Below the pieces are notes generated by a model that had not been told where the DNA came from, ran no database searches, and saw nothing but the letters and a program-made list of their open reading frames with translations. From the NCBI GenBank assembly GCA_947000775.1, contig CAMQGK010000463.1, positions 4,722,501 to 4,786,500 on the forward strand: DNA of 64,000 bases, in the 5' to 3' direction. This document shows positions 45,831-58,796 of this stretch, in pieces. The stretch comes from Pterois miles (taxonomy: Eukaryota > Chordata > Actinopteri > Perciformes > Scorpaenidae). The position numbers and the translations under genes were made by a program. Position 1 is the stretch's first letter. The number at the start of each line of letters is the position of its first letter.

Positions 45831-48800
45831 AACACTGACTTGATGCTTACTGTGATAAATTCACTATCTCAGGCACATTACAAGTCTCTGCAAATTGATT
45901 TTCATATTTTATCTGGAGATACTAATGCCTCATTTCCACGTTTGACTCCACTCACTTCTGGTACCAGGCCCTTTTCTCTATTTTGTCATCCACTGGGGAT
46001 AATACATCCATCAGTGTAGGTGGGATTTTCAGCTGATCGCCATAGTTACGTGAAACTGCTGTGACATCTTCAATGCAACACTCGATGATTTTTTCATCAA
46101 CAACCAGACAGAGGAATGCCTGCACTTTGTCGATTGTACGGCATACTTTTGTGTACTGCCATTTTTTAAAATCTGGGCCGAGTGAATAATAAAATTGTAG
46201 TTGCTGTTAACGGTAGCCTGGCTATTTAAAAATAGCGGATTTGTGCAGGATATCCTGTGTGTGTGTGTAAGTGACAGTTCTCTCTGACCAATCAGTGGTC
46301 TGCAATGTTCAAACTTCACCTTCTAGTATCACCTCAGCATGCTTTGACCAACAAGGTACCAAAAAGCACCAGGTACCAGATACACAACCTCTTCTAAAGA
46401 AAAACAAAAAAGTGAGAGTCGAGCTGTGCTGTAGCTTATTTGTAGTGGAAATGTGGCATAAAGTCAAAGAAAACTGGATTTACTGACAAGTCAGTTCCCG
46501 CACATTAAAACCTTTATGGGCTGTTCACACATTGATATCACATTACCTTGGCATCTGACTGAGAGTCTTTTTATATTTCTCATTGCTGAAATAAACTGAG
46601 CTCATTGTCTACCTGGATGCTAGAAAGATAAAAACATATGGTGGGATTTGGGAAAAAAAGGTCAGCAGTAATGTCGAATAATAAGCTGAAACAAACAAAA
46701 CCACAGGAATGGTATTTCAAGCCAAGATATAATGGTTTGAATAGTGTTCAGGCAAAGGGAAAGTGGAGGCAGTTACATCACAGCAGTATCATCAAAGTAT
46801 GATTTCATGTGGGTGAGGATATCATACCACCTTGTATTGTATTATCCTTTCTTTCTTTCTCAATGCACCACCCCCCCACACTCCTCTTTCCTCTCCACTA
46901 CCTTTTTTGGTCTCAGTCTGAACGTCTCTCTCCATTTGGCTCTATGTGAGACTGACGGCAGCCCTCCTCACACCATTTACCACAGTCCTGCTTTCTGAGG
47001 GAAATGTTTTACAGATTGTGCCACAGAGTGCCAAACACTATAACCACAATGCTTTTTGCCTACAGTGTGTTTGCTACTTGAATGTGACCGTTAACGGCTC
47101 GCTGGAGTGCATCTTTGACATCGCAGACTGACAGCCAAATAAAGAAAACTTAATAAACTCCAGGGCTCCTATGGTTGAGTATCTAACAATACTTTAGGTA
47201 GGCTGTGACTCACGTGTATGGCACAAAAAAAATTATCACCAAGCTGTGAGAAAATGACTCACAGTCTGCGGATGGGCAGACTGACAGACCTTATGACATT
47301 ATTTCCCAGCAGAATACTCTATTGCATGGAGAATACATTAATAATGAGCTGAAAGGAGTTTCCCAAAGCTTCCCCTGTTAAAGTGGGTACACCATTATAG
47401 TTCACCACCGCAAGTGGTGTTACAAGCCTATTAAAAACACCCTCACACTCTTGGAGACAAAATTATCTTGTTACAAATTCAGAATAGTTTGATGTATGAC
47501 TTTATACTCTATTACTCAGTTGTGCCAGTAACATAAATGTCTGATTTGTGTGCTTATGAGAAGAAGTAACAAGCAAGAGGACAATAAAGCTTCAAAAATC
47601 CTAAAGGACCAAAACTCAGTCAGACCTTCCTAACAACATCGTCCCTTGCTTCACGTCCACCTTGGCTGACTGTAGTTATTCATCTGACAAAACTGCAACT
47701 GTCCATGCTGGTAATCTGTTACCTCCTGCAGCTTTGAAGACCATTAATTTTAGATGATGCAGATGAAACAAGTATTACATCATCACAGGGTGTATATGCA
47801 TGCATATGTGTGTGTTTATGTCTTTGATGTCTCTCTCCCTTTCTCTTCTCCTATAATCACACAGCTCATCTTCTCCTGAAGGAGATTACATCAGAGAACC
47901 ACAAACCAAGTACTTTTTTTTAAAAAAGGTGGAAAAGGGGGACGTTTTCACACAGTGTAGAGGCTTATGTGACCTGCTGTTCATCTACTTCACTGGAGGG
48001 GTGAAGTGCACATACAGGTAAAGGAAGTGACATATCAGTGATTAACCACTACTTGTATGGAAAACAAACATCTCTCCTGATATTTATGTGGATACTTGAT
48101 ATCAGTTTGAACTACAGTTGAACTAAACATTGCAGAAATGGATTAAAAGACCACCAGACACAGAAGTATTTGAATCATATACAGTACAAACTAAATAAAA
48201 CTTCTGCTGTTGCAAATGTGATAATGACATGAAGAGGCATTGTGAAAGTTTGTGTTTGTTGTGGAGATGCTTCGGTCAGCGGAGAGTGTCTTAGAGCAAA
48301 AAAGGAAGTCTGGAGGTTTCTGAGGTGAGGTCACCGAGTCACATTGCTTAATATTTTAGGAAATTCTGTGAAAATGTTTGAAAATAGGAAGTAAAACTTT
48401 CCAAAATCACTTTTGTCGTTAATAGATTTCAAGTGAAAAAGATCTGAATTTGCCTGAGTACACAAATGCAAAACAGCTGTCACACAGCCAAATGTGGTCA
48501 CATCTGAAGATATGAATTTATTATCGTCTTAATGGACTGTCATAGGGATCTCACTAAAATCTTTGGACATTATCAGTTTACTTGTTCTCATTTTGCTTGT
48601 TCTCAGTAAATCCTTTGTGCAATGCGGTAATTAATCTAGTAAACATAAAAGTCAGAAATGTTGCATTAGCAACACATTAGCCCCAGACAGCTAGTAGAAG
48701 CTAGCTAAATTAGTAGTAAACTAATTACAGAAAAAAACAAGTTTAGAAATTACAAATCAACAATCACAAAATTGTTCTAATGAAAAAAACAATACGTTTA

Positions 48801-49690
48801 TCACTATTTGCTTGGTGACAAATCTAGCATGATGGTGAATGTCTCTCATATAAACTGCTATGGAAATGTGCCAGTAGTGGCACTCTCTTCATTATAAAGC
48901 AAGGAATTATTTAATCACCAGATATTATTTGTACCCAGAAGAAGTGTAACTGAGCAACCCTCTCTGCAAATTTGCATTATTATAATACAAGTTTGTCTCT
49001 GTATACATACATGCCTCATACTCCAGATAAAGTTGTTCCAGCAACAAGCTGTTTGAAGTTGGCAACAAGGGAATATTTGACTGATTGTATCATTTGGATG
49101 AATTTGAAGTACCTTAATGGTCTCTTGGAAAAAAGCAGGAGCTTGTAAATAACTCTGATGACTCTGTTTCTCAAAAAAAAAAAAAAAAAAATCTCTTATG
49201 TTTGGTGTTTCATCCACTGCAGGAGGAATGTGTCTAATTGATATGATTTCATAGTTGAGCTTTTTCTAACATATGTTTCTCTTTTTGTCAAGAGTTTTCC
49301 TGTCCAAATTGCTCCCCAAGACTTCATCAAACTTATTAGCCAGTGATTCAGACTCCACAACATCATCATTTGGCAGAAATATTGGGCTAGTAAAACATCC
49401 TGTATGACATTTTAGATTCACTTGGTGCCGTTTTCCATCTGTCTGCATCACAGGAAAGAGGAAACGAATCAGGACGGCTGTTTGACTTCCTACCAATTTT
49501 TTTCCAAAAGGTCTAGTCTTCCCCAGAGTTAAAATGTGAATAATTCCAGATGAATTATGGAATAATACAGTTCATGCATGTTATACAGAACATTAAAAAA
49601 TCCCATTCTTTCCATTTCCTACAATCCTTACTACCATTCTGAGAGGTCAAATGTTTAATGTAATCATAAACTCATAGAGGAGGAGTAATT
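45831..49690. other. gene-poor region, nothing recognised
   Basis: About 3.9 kb of AT-rich DNA with scattered open frames under 100 codons. None has a known domain, a plausible splice framework or codon bias. A poly-A run lies at about 49173-49190. Confidence 0.5.
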
Positions 49691-49702
49691 ATACAATGAA
49701 AT

Positions 49703-49703
<1 letters not shown>

Positions 49704-49757
<54 letters not shown>
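49704..49757. repeat. (GT)n microsatellite
   Basis: A GT dinucleotide run of about 27 units with a few GC interruptions toward the right end. Confidence 0.95.
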
Positions 49758-49761
<4 letters not shown>

Positions 49762-51110
49762 GCGTGTGTCCACATACAGGAGTATAGTTCATTATTGACT
49801 GAAGCAACACTGACCCAGACGGTGAGTCCCTGAAGACCAGACCAATGAAAACAGCACCTTTCTTTTGTGGTTGTGTTCGACACTGCCCTCTTCCCTGTGC
49901 AAACGCAGCCCGTCTGACTGCACGCCACAAACTCACACACACCCACTCGCTTCATCTCCACAAGCCCTCAGCTGTGGTGGAAACTCTGGGAAGTGACATC
50001 ATCATTCCGAGACCACTGAGTAACATTACAGGGAAGAGTGGAAATGTAGTCCCGGGCAACGCGTAACATCACAACACCACGGCACCTTGTTACTGTCATT
50101 ACTGCACCACAATCACGGAAGCAGAGGCCGTGGGGCGAGACAATCATGGATGACCACACAAGGACACACACATAAGGCACAGAGGAGCAAAATCATCTCT
50201 CTAGGGAGACAAACTGAGCTCATGTGTTCTCGTAAATCTTCTCCGCTTTCCAAAAAAGTCTTGCTTCATGATAAAAACATTAATGAATCATCACTGGTGC
50301 TTAAATGACATGATCTGGACAGCCTTTGTGTAGTTGTTCACTATCATGTCCTTCCCTTAAACAATTTGTTTCTCCAATATCCAAGGGCCACCTTTAAACA
50401 AACACTGAGGGGGTCAAGCTATTCCCTGATATATTTATCTGTGTGTGAAAGATAAGAGGTTCTCGTAAATTCTTGTGCTTATTTGCTCTTGACTCTCTCC
50501 TGCGGATTGGAAGCATATGGCTTCATTGCATAACAGACAAAGAGGGCAAACATGGGGATAGATGACTTCACATAATTATAAGAAATGGTTGGTTGGTAGA
50601 CTCCCCTGTGGGGTTACAGCTTTGAATTTTGGCCGCTGGCCTTCTCTGCAGAACCCGAGCTCCTTAGCACATGCCTGAAAACAAATGGAGGGTTAGTCAG
50701 TGTTTCCTTTTCCCAGGAATCAGCAATTTAACACAGTTTGACACAACCCAGAGGACCAAGAGTTCCCCATCCACACTGCTGCACTGAACTAACATCTGTA
50801 GAGCATGATTCACTTCAGATCACTTCAAATTACTTTATTAATCCTTCAAGGTATGCAAATCTGCAAACATGCAGAATACAAATAAAGACTGAAAGAAAAC
50901 AAGGGATCTAAAAATAACAGTGACGTAAAACATAAAAATACTAAGAATAAATAACTGAGTTTACATGTTTAATGGTTTCTGGAATCAAATTTTTCTCCAT
51001 TTACTTTTAGTCTTCCTGAGTGCACCAAAGATTCAACCTGCATTTAAATCCACTCTGACTTTCATTGTGCAAGAAAACATTTTGTTGTCTTAAAGAGATT
51101 TAGAGCTGAA
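49758..51110. other. gene-poor region
   Basis: No gene is seen. Near 50820-50950 the words CAAATTACTTTATTAATCC and the A-rich sequence that follows look like a LINE/SINE 3' tail; its class is not resolved. Confidence 0.45.
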
Positions 51111-51115
51111 ATGGC

Positions 51116-51168
51116 AACTTGCAGTTGGTTCCTCTTTGAGTCAACCAAAGAGGAACCAACTGCAAGTT
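51116..51168. repeat. perfect 23-bp hairpin, 7-nt loop
   Basis: The left arm 51116-51138 and right arm 51146-51168 are exact reverse complements (arm contains TTGCAGTTGGTTCCTCTTTG), separated by AGTCAAC. It lies 2 bp from a second exact inverted repeat at 51171-51197. Pairing of this quality in non-coding DNA suggests a structured RNA, a small MITE or a recent inverted duplication. Confidence 0.85.
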
Positions 51169-51170
51169 TG

Positions 51171-51197
51171 TACAAACACAGGTTTGCTGTGTTTGTA
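51171..51197. repeat. perfect 10-bp hairpin, 7-nt loop, next to the 23-bp hairpin
   Basis: TACAAACACA at 51171-51180 and TGTGTTTGTA at 51188-51197 are exact reverse complements around the loop GGTTTGC. The loop length equals that of the neighbouring hairpin. Confidence 0.8.
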
Positions 51198-53574
51198 TTC
51201 CAACAATAAACTTTTAAAGCTGCTTCGCTGAATTTAATTAATGTAATGTAACTTCATTAAGGCTTACCCCCAACGTTATCAAACGCTAGGGCTGAAACAT
51301 GAACGTTTCTTCCTGCTGCTGTGCTACAAGTGTTATATACCTATCTGGGTGCTGACGACTTCAGTTGACTTCAGACTCGAGTTGAGCACGCCAGTAGTGT
51401 GTAGGAGAGGTATGGTGGCCAATGCAAAAATGTGAATGGTCTTTCTAGAGCCAGTTGTTGTAAGAGTGTAGGTCATTTGGAGCAGAGCTTCAAACAAATT
51501 AGAAGCTCCCACTGGTTTGAAGAAAAGGAATAAGGGATAACTTTTCAGCTCCTGGGAATTTTTAGCACATCGATGCAAACATTTCAGATTATTTTATGTT
51601 TTCTTGATGATGTGTTTTCACCAATTTCTTCTTATTTTGTTCCTCAGTTGCTGTATTATCTACCCTCGAAAATATTCTGCCAAGTAGGAGAGCTCCAGTA
51701 AATCCCCATGCTTTCATTCACCCCTTTTAAGGCGCAAAATACAGTCAACGCACAAGTATTCCTGATGTGAAATGAAATGCAGTTGAACTGGCATGCTAGA
51801 GGCAGCATGACTACTTTGCTGTCTCTGCCATTCAATTATGCTTTCATAAATGGGTGTTGTTGTACGTGGCTGGCTAGCTCCACAGACCATTACTGATTGT
51901 TTAAACTATGACCCATGTCCTCTGTCTGGTTTGGAGTTTGATTCAGAGCTACGTACAAATACTGTCCACATTCCACACATCCCAGATGCTATGCCCCCTC
52001 TTACAATAGTAGGCATCATTTTTCACATGTTGTATACATTACTTTTTGCCAGAAAACACTACAGGTATGAAGCTCCCTCCTGTGCTGAACTAAAACGGAG
52101 TGTGCAGATCTGTTTATTCTTTGGCTGAACAACTGTGTTGAGAGAGTGAAGCTCTTTGCGGGTTAAGGGCACGCTGACTGATGGGAAATGGTACACAAGA
52201 AGGGAGTCAACTCTAAGCTGATATAACACAGCTGTCTGGCAGATTGCGTTGCACTAAAGTGCTCAAACAGTCCACATTAATTTTGCGTGGTTACATTTAA
52301 TGGGCAGTGAGGAAAGGTGAAATACAGTTGGGATGGAGAAAGTGCTCCACGGAGACCATGTGAAAGTAGATCTGGGTTGAGAGTTTATCACCCCAAAGGG
52401 ATGCTCCTCCAGATGTGCAGAGCACACCATAAACCATAAACATGTAAAAATCCACATATATGTGCAAAGATGAACTAGCAGAAACACTCACACTTCCTCA
52501 CATGCAGTCAAGTATGCACACAAATTAGTTAGAGAAAATTAGAGCAATTCCATACTTATGCTATTCAGTATGCTAAAACATTGTGTGAGAGTTATTAGTA
52601 TGTCTGAAATATTAGAATGAAACCTATAGTATGCAAATTGCATACTATTTCAAGTGAAATATATATTACAGTGTGCAAGCACTGGACACTATGCTATGTA
52701 TAATGGCAATATTCATAACAGACAATGGTGGTCAACTCTGTACCGTCAATAAGAAGATTCCACTTTACTGTAGGCATAGTATAGTTAGAATTTAAATTAG
52801 TTCAGACAAATCACGGTTTCACGTGAGGTTGGTATCATAGACAATATGTAAGAAGTTGATGTGGTCAGCGTGACGTCATCCATTGGTTTGTGGAGACTCG
52901 AGCTCTTCATTTTGACTGTCTCTGTCTTGGTATTTGGTCATCAACAAACCAAACACCGAATAAGGCATTTCTAGGCAACCAAAACTGTTATAATTAACTT
53001 TCATGAACTGAAAACACACAGTGAAAGGATTAAAGTTGTAAGACGAAAACACAGACAACTCCCAGACCGGACTATGATAGAAACCTCTCAATCACAAGGT
53101 AGCCACACCCTAAAGCCTATCCTGCTTTATGGTCTATTTGACTATAAATGGGACCATAATTTACTAAATGAACATCATTTTGTATTGAATTAGACCTAAA
53201 AGTAGTGATTGAGACCATAAACTAATGTTTACAATGTTTACTGAGTTAATAAATCAAGTGAGAAGTAGGCTTATTTTCTCAGAGGCTTCTACATAATCAG
53301 ACTTCTTTTTGCAACTAGAGGAGTCGCCCCCTGCTGACTATTTGGAAGAATTACAGTTTAAGTCACTTCAGCATTGACTTCACTTTTCAGACCCCACTGG
53401 TTGGTATTGGTTACCATGGTTTAGTGTCTCTAACTGGCTTTTAGGAAGTACGTGGTAATTAGTGTGTCTGAAAAGACACTACTATTATTTGCTGTTCGGG
53501 AGATTTTGATCAAATCACATTACATTCTTTAGCAGATAGAGATCATCCCACCATCCTGCCATTCATATTGTTTT
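51198..53574. other. gene-poor region, nothing recognised
   Basis: AT-rich DNA with short open frames only. No repeat family or gene was identified with confidence. Confidence 0.5.
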
Positions 53575-53860
53575 AACAAAATGAGTTTAAAGCCACTAGC
53601 AGCTCTGTGGGGCTGCATCTGACACACAGTGATGCTTTTAGTTAAATGCTATCATGCTCACTATGGAAATATTAACATGCTGATGTTAAGCAGGTAGAAC
53701 ATTAATCACATTTGCCATCTTAGTTCGGTATGTTAGCATGCTAACACTTGATTATTAGCACAAAACACAAAGTAACCTACAGCTGAGGCTGTTGGGAATG
53801 TTGTTACTTTTGCAGGTATCTGCTCATAAACCAAAGTACTGGACAAATTAAGGGGAGACA
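53575..53860. repeat. common teleost dispersed repeat
   Basis: The order AACATGCTGATGTTAAGCAG, GGTAGAACATTAATCAC, GTTAGCATGCTAACAC, AGCTGAGGCTGTTGGGAATG, TTTTGCAGGTATCTGCTC and AAACCAAAGTACTGGACAAA is a repeat that occurs very widely in percomorph intergenic DNA. It is non-coding. Confidence 0.75.
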
Positions 53861-56800
53861 CCTCAGACAAAAACATCTTTCATGCACTGGTCAATTCTGA
53901 GAGTCTATGACATGTCTTGTTTCAGATTAATGGAAAGAAAACTCTCAAATTATATATTTACGTGTTTATTCTGCTACACTTATTTGCATATGTACATTTA
54001 TCCTCAATTCAATGCCTCATTTGTATATTGAAGCATAAAATTTAAAAAAACTAAGAATACAAATAACAATTGTCGTAATCAACTGGAGAGGTGTTGATGA
54101 TATCTATTATTTGCCTTTTTATCCTATTCACCTGCAGTGTCATGCAAAAGGTATATTTTATAATCTATATGTTTAAAGGCTGTTTTAGCAATTTTTTTTT
54201 TCTGAGCCATTTCTACATCCTGAAGGTTTTTGCAGAGGGGTTTAATCATAAGTAATTCAAAGACTGATTTATAGAATTGAAAATTCCTTCCATAATAATC
54301 TTTAAGACTCTAATACAACAAAATGAAAAGAGTTTTTTTTTTTTTTTTTTGTTAACCTGCATATTATTGATATGTCAGTCTGGACCAGAGTGGTGGACCA
54401 ACTGACCAACATCAAAAACCAACAGGAAAAACACCATCTGCTGGTGAAGATTGTCTGACATGATCAAAAGCGCCAGAACAGCTATTAAATGGACCGCGAA
54501 AGGAGCTGTTTTGTCAACAGCTGTTTCCAAGTTCAAGAATGAATTCAAAGAGAGTAAGGCTCTCAAACAGATCATTTTGGACTTGAAAGCACACTGTGCC
54601 TCTTCACATCATTTCACAACTCAAAGACTCAGCAACAAGGAGTTTGAAGCACTTCACAGACACAAATATTGATTTATATGCATTTTTCATGCTGTGATTG
54701 TTCACATTTTATGACTATTAACTGTTCATCTGTGAGAACATGGCTCCTGTCCACCGAGGTAGAGCAGAGCATTGTGTACTGTGGTGGCCTCATGGGAGTG
54801 AACTGTCCTCTTAAACCATACCAAACAGCATCAGCTCTTATTAAAGCCCCTTGTCTACAGCCTCCCCTTAACTCATCTGCTTGGAAGTTGTTTGCCACAA
54901 GAGGAAAGCAGGGAGCAAAACGAAAATGAGTGTGAGCTGGTTTCCTTTAGGGCCTCCATGCAAGGACAAAAAAAGAGTTGTAAGGTGGGAGGAAAGATGA
55001 AGTGGACCAAGACTTAATCAGTTGTGAGTCTCCAGTCAAATGATCAGCTGGATATACTGTATATGCACGTACAACTATAGAGTGGCAGCAAACTTCCAGA
55101 CTCATGTAAGGAGAAGAAAGCATAGTTGAGGCTTATCTTATCCTGCTTTCAGAAAGAGACCCCAGCTCAGAAAAGCTGGCTTGTGTGCTACACTGAAGTT
55201 TTCTGATGGGAAGTCTCTTATCACGGCCACAGAAAGATAACATTGTTGTTGTCGCTGTCCCATGTGATTTCTATGCAGGATGCATACTGATTTCATTTGA
55301 GCCTGTAATCTCAGTGAGACATCTCCTGACATTTCCAACAGGACAAACCGCGTCTGAAAATGTCTCCATGATTTCAGCTGGCCAGAATGAAAATACTTCT
55401 ATGATGATTCAACACTTCAACACAATGGCGGTGACACATGAATACACAAACTTGTCTGTGTACTTACAGACAGAAAGGCCTTATACAGAGCTTCCTGGTT
55501 TTGGGAAGTAAGCTCTAACAAAAAAACAAACAAAAAAAAAACATTACTGTATATGCAATCTGAAGTTGCCAAAAGATTAAATTTCCTCCACTGACTGCAT
55601 TCATAGGTACAAGTGTGGTTACTATTCACCCACCTCATACTTGCAGGGACAACTTCCTGTTTCGTACTTGCCCCGCCCACCTACGTGATGTCACACCAAT
55701 GAGCACATGCAACTTTGATTATGTGGTTTTATAGCTAGGGCTCAGCAAAAATAGTTTTTATTTTCACTCACCGGGCAAGAAGTTAAACCCTGTATAGTAA
55801 TACTATCCCAAACACCCTTAATTCACTCTTTTATTAAATTTTTTTTTACTGTCTCATATGAACTTCTGCAGGGTGAATGTGCATCGGTTGATCCACTGAG
55901 GTCAAGCCAGCCTCCGCAGTCAAAAAACACTGTCAAGCAAGACCCAATTACAGTAAAGGTGTGTAACAATTGACTTCAGAATAAAAGCACCATTCTGATG
56001 ACTATGATATACTTTCAAAATAAAACCACCTTTCTGATGAACGTGATAGGCCTTTTCAAATTTTCAAATTCATTCAAGAGGTCAAACAGTCTGTCAGTAA
56101 TAAATAAATGATTTTCATAGAATTTCAAAATTAGAGCCCTTTAAAATCTCATATGTGAACCACCGTCCTGCTAAATTCAGATTGGAATTAAAGGGAAACT
56201 GTCCACTATCACACGCTAATTTCACTTCAGTTTCACAGTAGACCACCTCAGAGTGTCACTTCCAGATTATCAAGACATTGTGATGTTGAACTTAAAAATT
56301 AAAGCCATTTGTCCCCTTTATTATTGTAGTTTATCTTTCTTTTGCTTTTTATAATATCTTTTGGGCTATGTCGCTGTACTTGCCTTCACTTGTTCTCTAG
56401 TTACTGTATTACAGATGTAAAAACATTAACCCCTCTAAAATGTGTAAATACATTTTCATTTAGAGATTATTTTATACCTTGCCCCTTTTTTACACAATAC
56501 TCTTAGCAATGTTCCTTATCATTCCAGGGACACATATAGGAGGTAGAATATTTCAATGTGATGTGTTAAATGCCTCACATTTCAGAAATGTCTGAGTGGC
56601 TTTTAAGAGCGATTGTTTTTGTATTGATGTCTTGCACTATTGTAATTTAGGTTTTTGCGTTTTCCGCAGACACTATTGAATCACCTGTAGATTTGGTGTT
56701 GTGTTTTGTCTCATTGTGATTTCCTAAATAGGCTGAGTAGTGTTATTGGTGTTCCCTAATTACTGGTGTATTTAAAGCATGCTGTTACACATTGTTGACG

Positions 56801-57470
56801 CATGTTCTGCATTATTACATTTATATTTACATTCAAGAGGTGACAAAGGAGAGAAATTACTATATTTTTATAGTTGCTTTGATTTTATACTGCATAGGTG
56901 TCTGACCCACTGAGTGGGATTTCACAGAACAAGTTTTTTTTTTCACTGTTCACTGCTGACGTTCACAAAAAAAATCCTGTCTGGGGAAAGTTTTATTTTC
57001 ACCTGAATGTGCCCTGACTTGTGGATGGAGAACATTTGTGAAAGCAACAATCTGAAAGCAAAGATGTCGGTCTTAATGTAATTTTTTTTTTGTCTCTTCC
57101 ACTTACAATCCACCAGATGGCACCATGAATACAGTTCTTTTTGAAATTATAAAGGAAAGGACATAGCAAGGTACATATCAATATCTTGACAATAAATACA
57201 AATGCACATAATATTAAAAATTATAAATCATGACAATATACTGACAACATTAAAAGCCACATGCTTGAAAAAAAATCCCATTACAATATATTTTGAAAAC
57301 AATAAAGAATAAGAAATATTTAAAGCCATTTCAGTAGAAAATCTTTGACAATATAATAAAGAATAAATATTGTTTCTATAATATTTAGACCTGCCTAAGT
57401 AAGAACAGTTTCCTCAGTACATAATATTTTACATTTCAAATAATCACAAGCTTTACCACATGGTGGAATA
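53861..57470. other. gene-poor region 3' of gcnt3
   Basis: No gene is seen. At 54435-54540 a dispersed repeat shared with 30925-31000 explains a 70-codon open frame. Near 55900-55920 the words GTCAAGCCAGCCTCCGCAGT recur at about 59619. On the gcnt3 strand an AATAAA at 56992-56997, about 475 nt past the gcnt3 stop, is a possible polyadenylation signal. Confidence 0.45.
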
Positions 57471-58745
57471 TTAATCTGTTAACAGTGTGTCATGGCCTAA
57501 AGCTTTGTGATACAGGTATGACTCCAGACATCTAATAACCACATCATTAACCAGAGGATCAAACTTATTTGCAAAGAGGTGTTGTTGTTTCAGGAGCCAC
57601 GGGAGGTCACCAACTCCGTACACACAAACTCCTCTTCTGTATTCACCAGTGCAGGGAGAGTACGGAGCTCCATGTTTCACGTCTCCTTCTAAATCACTCC
57701 ACTTCACTAGACGAGCGAAGGCCAGCAGGTCTGACGTATCGTACTTGGAGTGGGCTGGCAGTGATCCGGGAACAGAGGGCATCCTCTGTAGTGTGGCCCA
57801 CAAGTGCTCATCAGGGCTGTACGTGTCTTTCTCCCACTCCAGAAGCTGCTGAACATCTTTGTCCTGCATCACATGCTCCACAAAGGCTCTTGTGACCACA
57901 AAGTAAGCATTTCCTTGGAACATGGGGCTGCTAATGGGTGGGGCACTTTTCTTCTCTTGTGTCCTGATGATGCTGTCAGTCACACTGAAATGATACCGCC
58001 AACGGTCTTTCTTGTATTCATAGGTGGTCTCAGTCTCCATGCTGTTTTTCCCATTGAGGATCTTCATAGCTATAACCATCTCTCCATTGGTTTTGATGGG
58101 GAAGTCTGTCCCGCAGGTATTAAGCAGGTACTTCCACTGGACCGGAGAGTTCAGTAGGTCTTTCATGCAATTCAAGTCTGCCTGCACCCGTGACCATGAG
58201 GCATATACCACTCTTTCTATCCTGCTGGCTATGAACACGTTAGGAAAGCAAGAAGCAATTGCCTCCACGGCCTTATGATATTTCTTAGAGGATTTCTGGT
58301 CCACGTGTACACAGTAGATGTTCTGCGGAGTGTAAATAGCACGTAAAAGTCGCTCGAACATCTCAATCTTCTCATGGATCACCATGGAGTAGGCAATGGG
58401 AAAATCCTTTTCCTCTTCACTGAGAGGCACTGTAAAGAAACCTCTCTTTTCAATGTAAGAAGGACAGTCTTGTGTCACATTAATGTAGAAGTCCTCAGAC
58501 AAAAGATACATTCTCTTCTTGGATGTCAGAAGCATGTCTAATTGTTCTTTCTTGCCCTTTACCTCTCCACTGTAGATAGCCGAGCAGCCAGGCAGGTCAT
58601 TAGAGAGCTGCTGTGGTATACTGAGGTCAGGCAATGACAACCTGTTCAAGGCAATTTCCCTAATGACAACAGAAAGGAACATACCCGTGAAGATAAGACA
58701 GGGGACCTTCAACATCTGACTCTTCAGCAGCTTTGTAAAAGCCAT
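57471..58745 (-). CDS. gcnt3: gcnt3, beta-1,6-N-acetylglucosaminyltransferase (core 2/4 branching type)
   Basis: This is a Golgi type II glycosyltransferase (GT14 family) that adds beta-1,6-linked GlcNAc to make branched mucin-type O-glycans. The coding region is one uninterrupted exon of 424 codons. I start at ATG 58745-58743 (MAFTKLLKSQM), since codons further upstream give only GTG. A short cytoplasmic tail is followed by a membrane anchor (PCLIFTGMFLSVVI, about residues 15-28) and a stem. The catalytic region has IAYSMVIHEKIEMFERLLRA, YCVHVDQKS, VVYASWSRVQADLNCM, NTCGTDFPIKTN, KDTYSPDEHLWATLQR and GVGDLPWLL. The NTCGTDFP and FPNVFIAS wording is closer to GCNT3 than to GCNT1 or GCNT4, whose counterparts differ. 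Length equals the family norm (about 430). A non-coding 5' exon may lie to the right. The gcnt3 assignment is good but paralog-level certainty needs a tree. Confidence 0.9.
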   Translation of the reverse strand: MAFTKLLKSQMLKVPCLIFTGMFLSVVIREIALNRLSLPDLSIPQQLSNDLPGCSAIYSGEVKGKKEQLDMLLTSKKRMYLLSEDFYINVTQDCPSYIEKRGFFTVPLSEEEKDFPIAYSMVIHEKIEMFERLLRAIYTPQNIYCVHVDQKSSKKYHKAVEAIASCFPNVFIASRIERVVYASWSRVQADLNCMKDLLNSPVQWKYLLNTCGTDFPIKTNGEMVIAMKILNGKNSMETETTYEYKKDRWRYHFSVTDSIIRTQEKKSAPPISSPMFQGNAYFVVTRAFVEHVMQDKDVQQLLEWEKDTYSPDEHLWATLQRMPSVPGSLPAHSKYDTSDLLAFARLVKWSDLEGDVKHGAPYSPCTGEYRRGVCVYGVGDLPWLLKQQHLFANKFDPLVNDVVIRCLESYLYHKALGHDTLLTD

Positions 58746-58796
58746 TTCCTTGCTTGAGGTAATCACAAAGCAGATGAGCTTGTGTTCAGTGCACTA

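Noticed and set aside
54451..54672. Open frame of 73 codons with plausible-looking helical sequence
   Set aside because: Its first half is a dispersed repeat also seen at 30925-31000; the ATG lies three codons in and there is no gene context.
57569..58157. Open frames of 67-117 codons on the plus strand under gcnt3
   Set aside because: They are antisense shadows of the gcnt3 coding exon.
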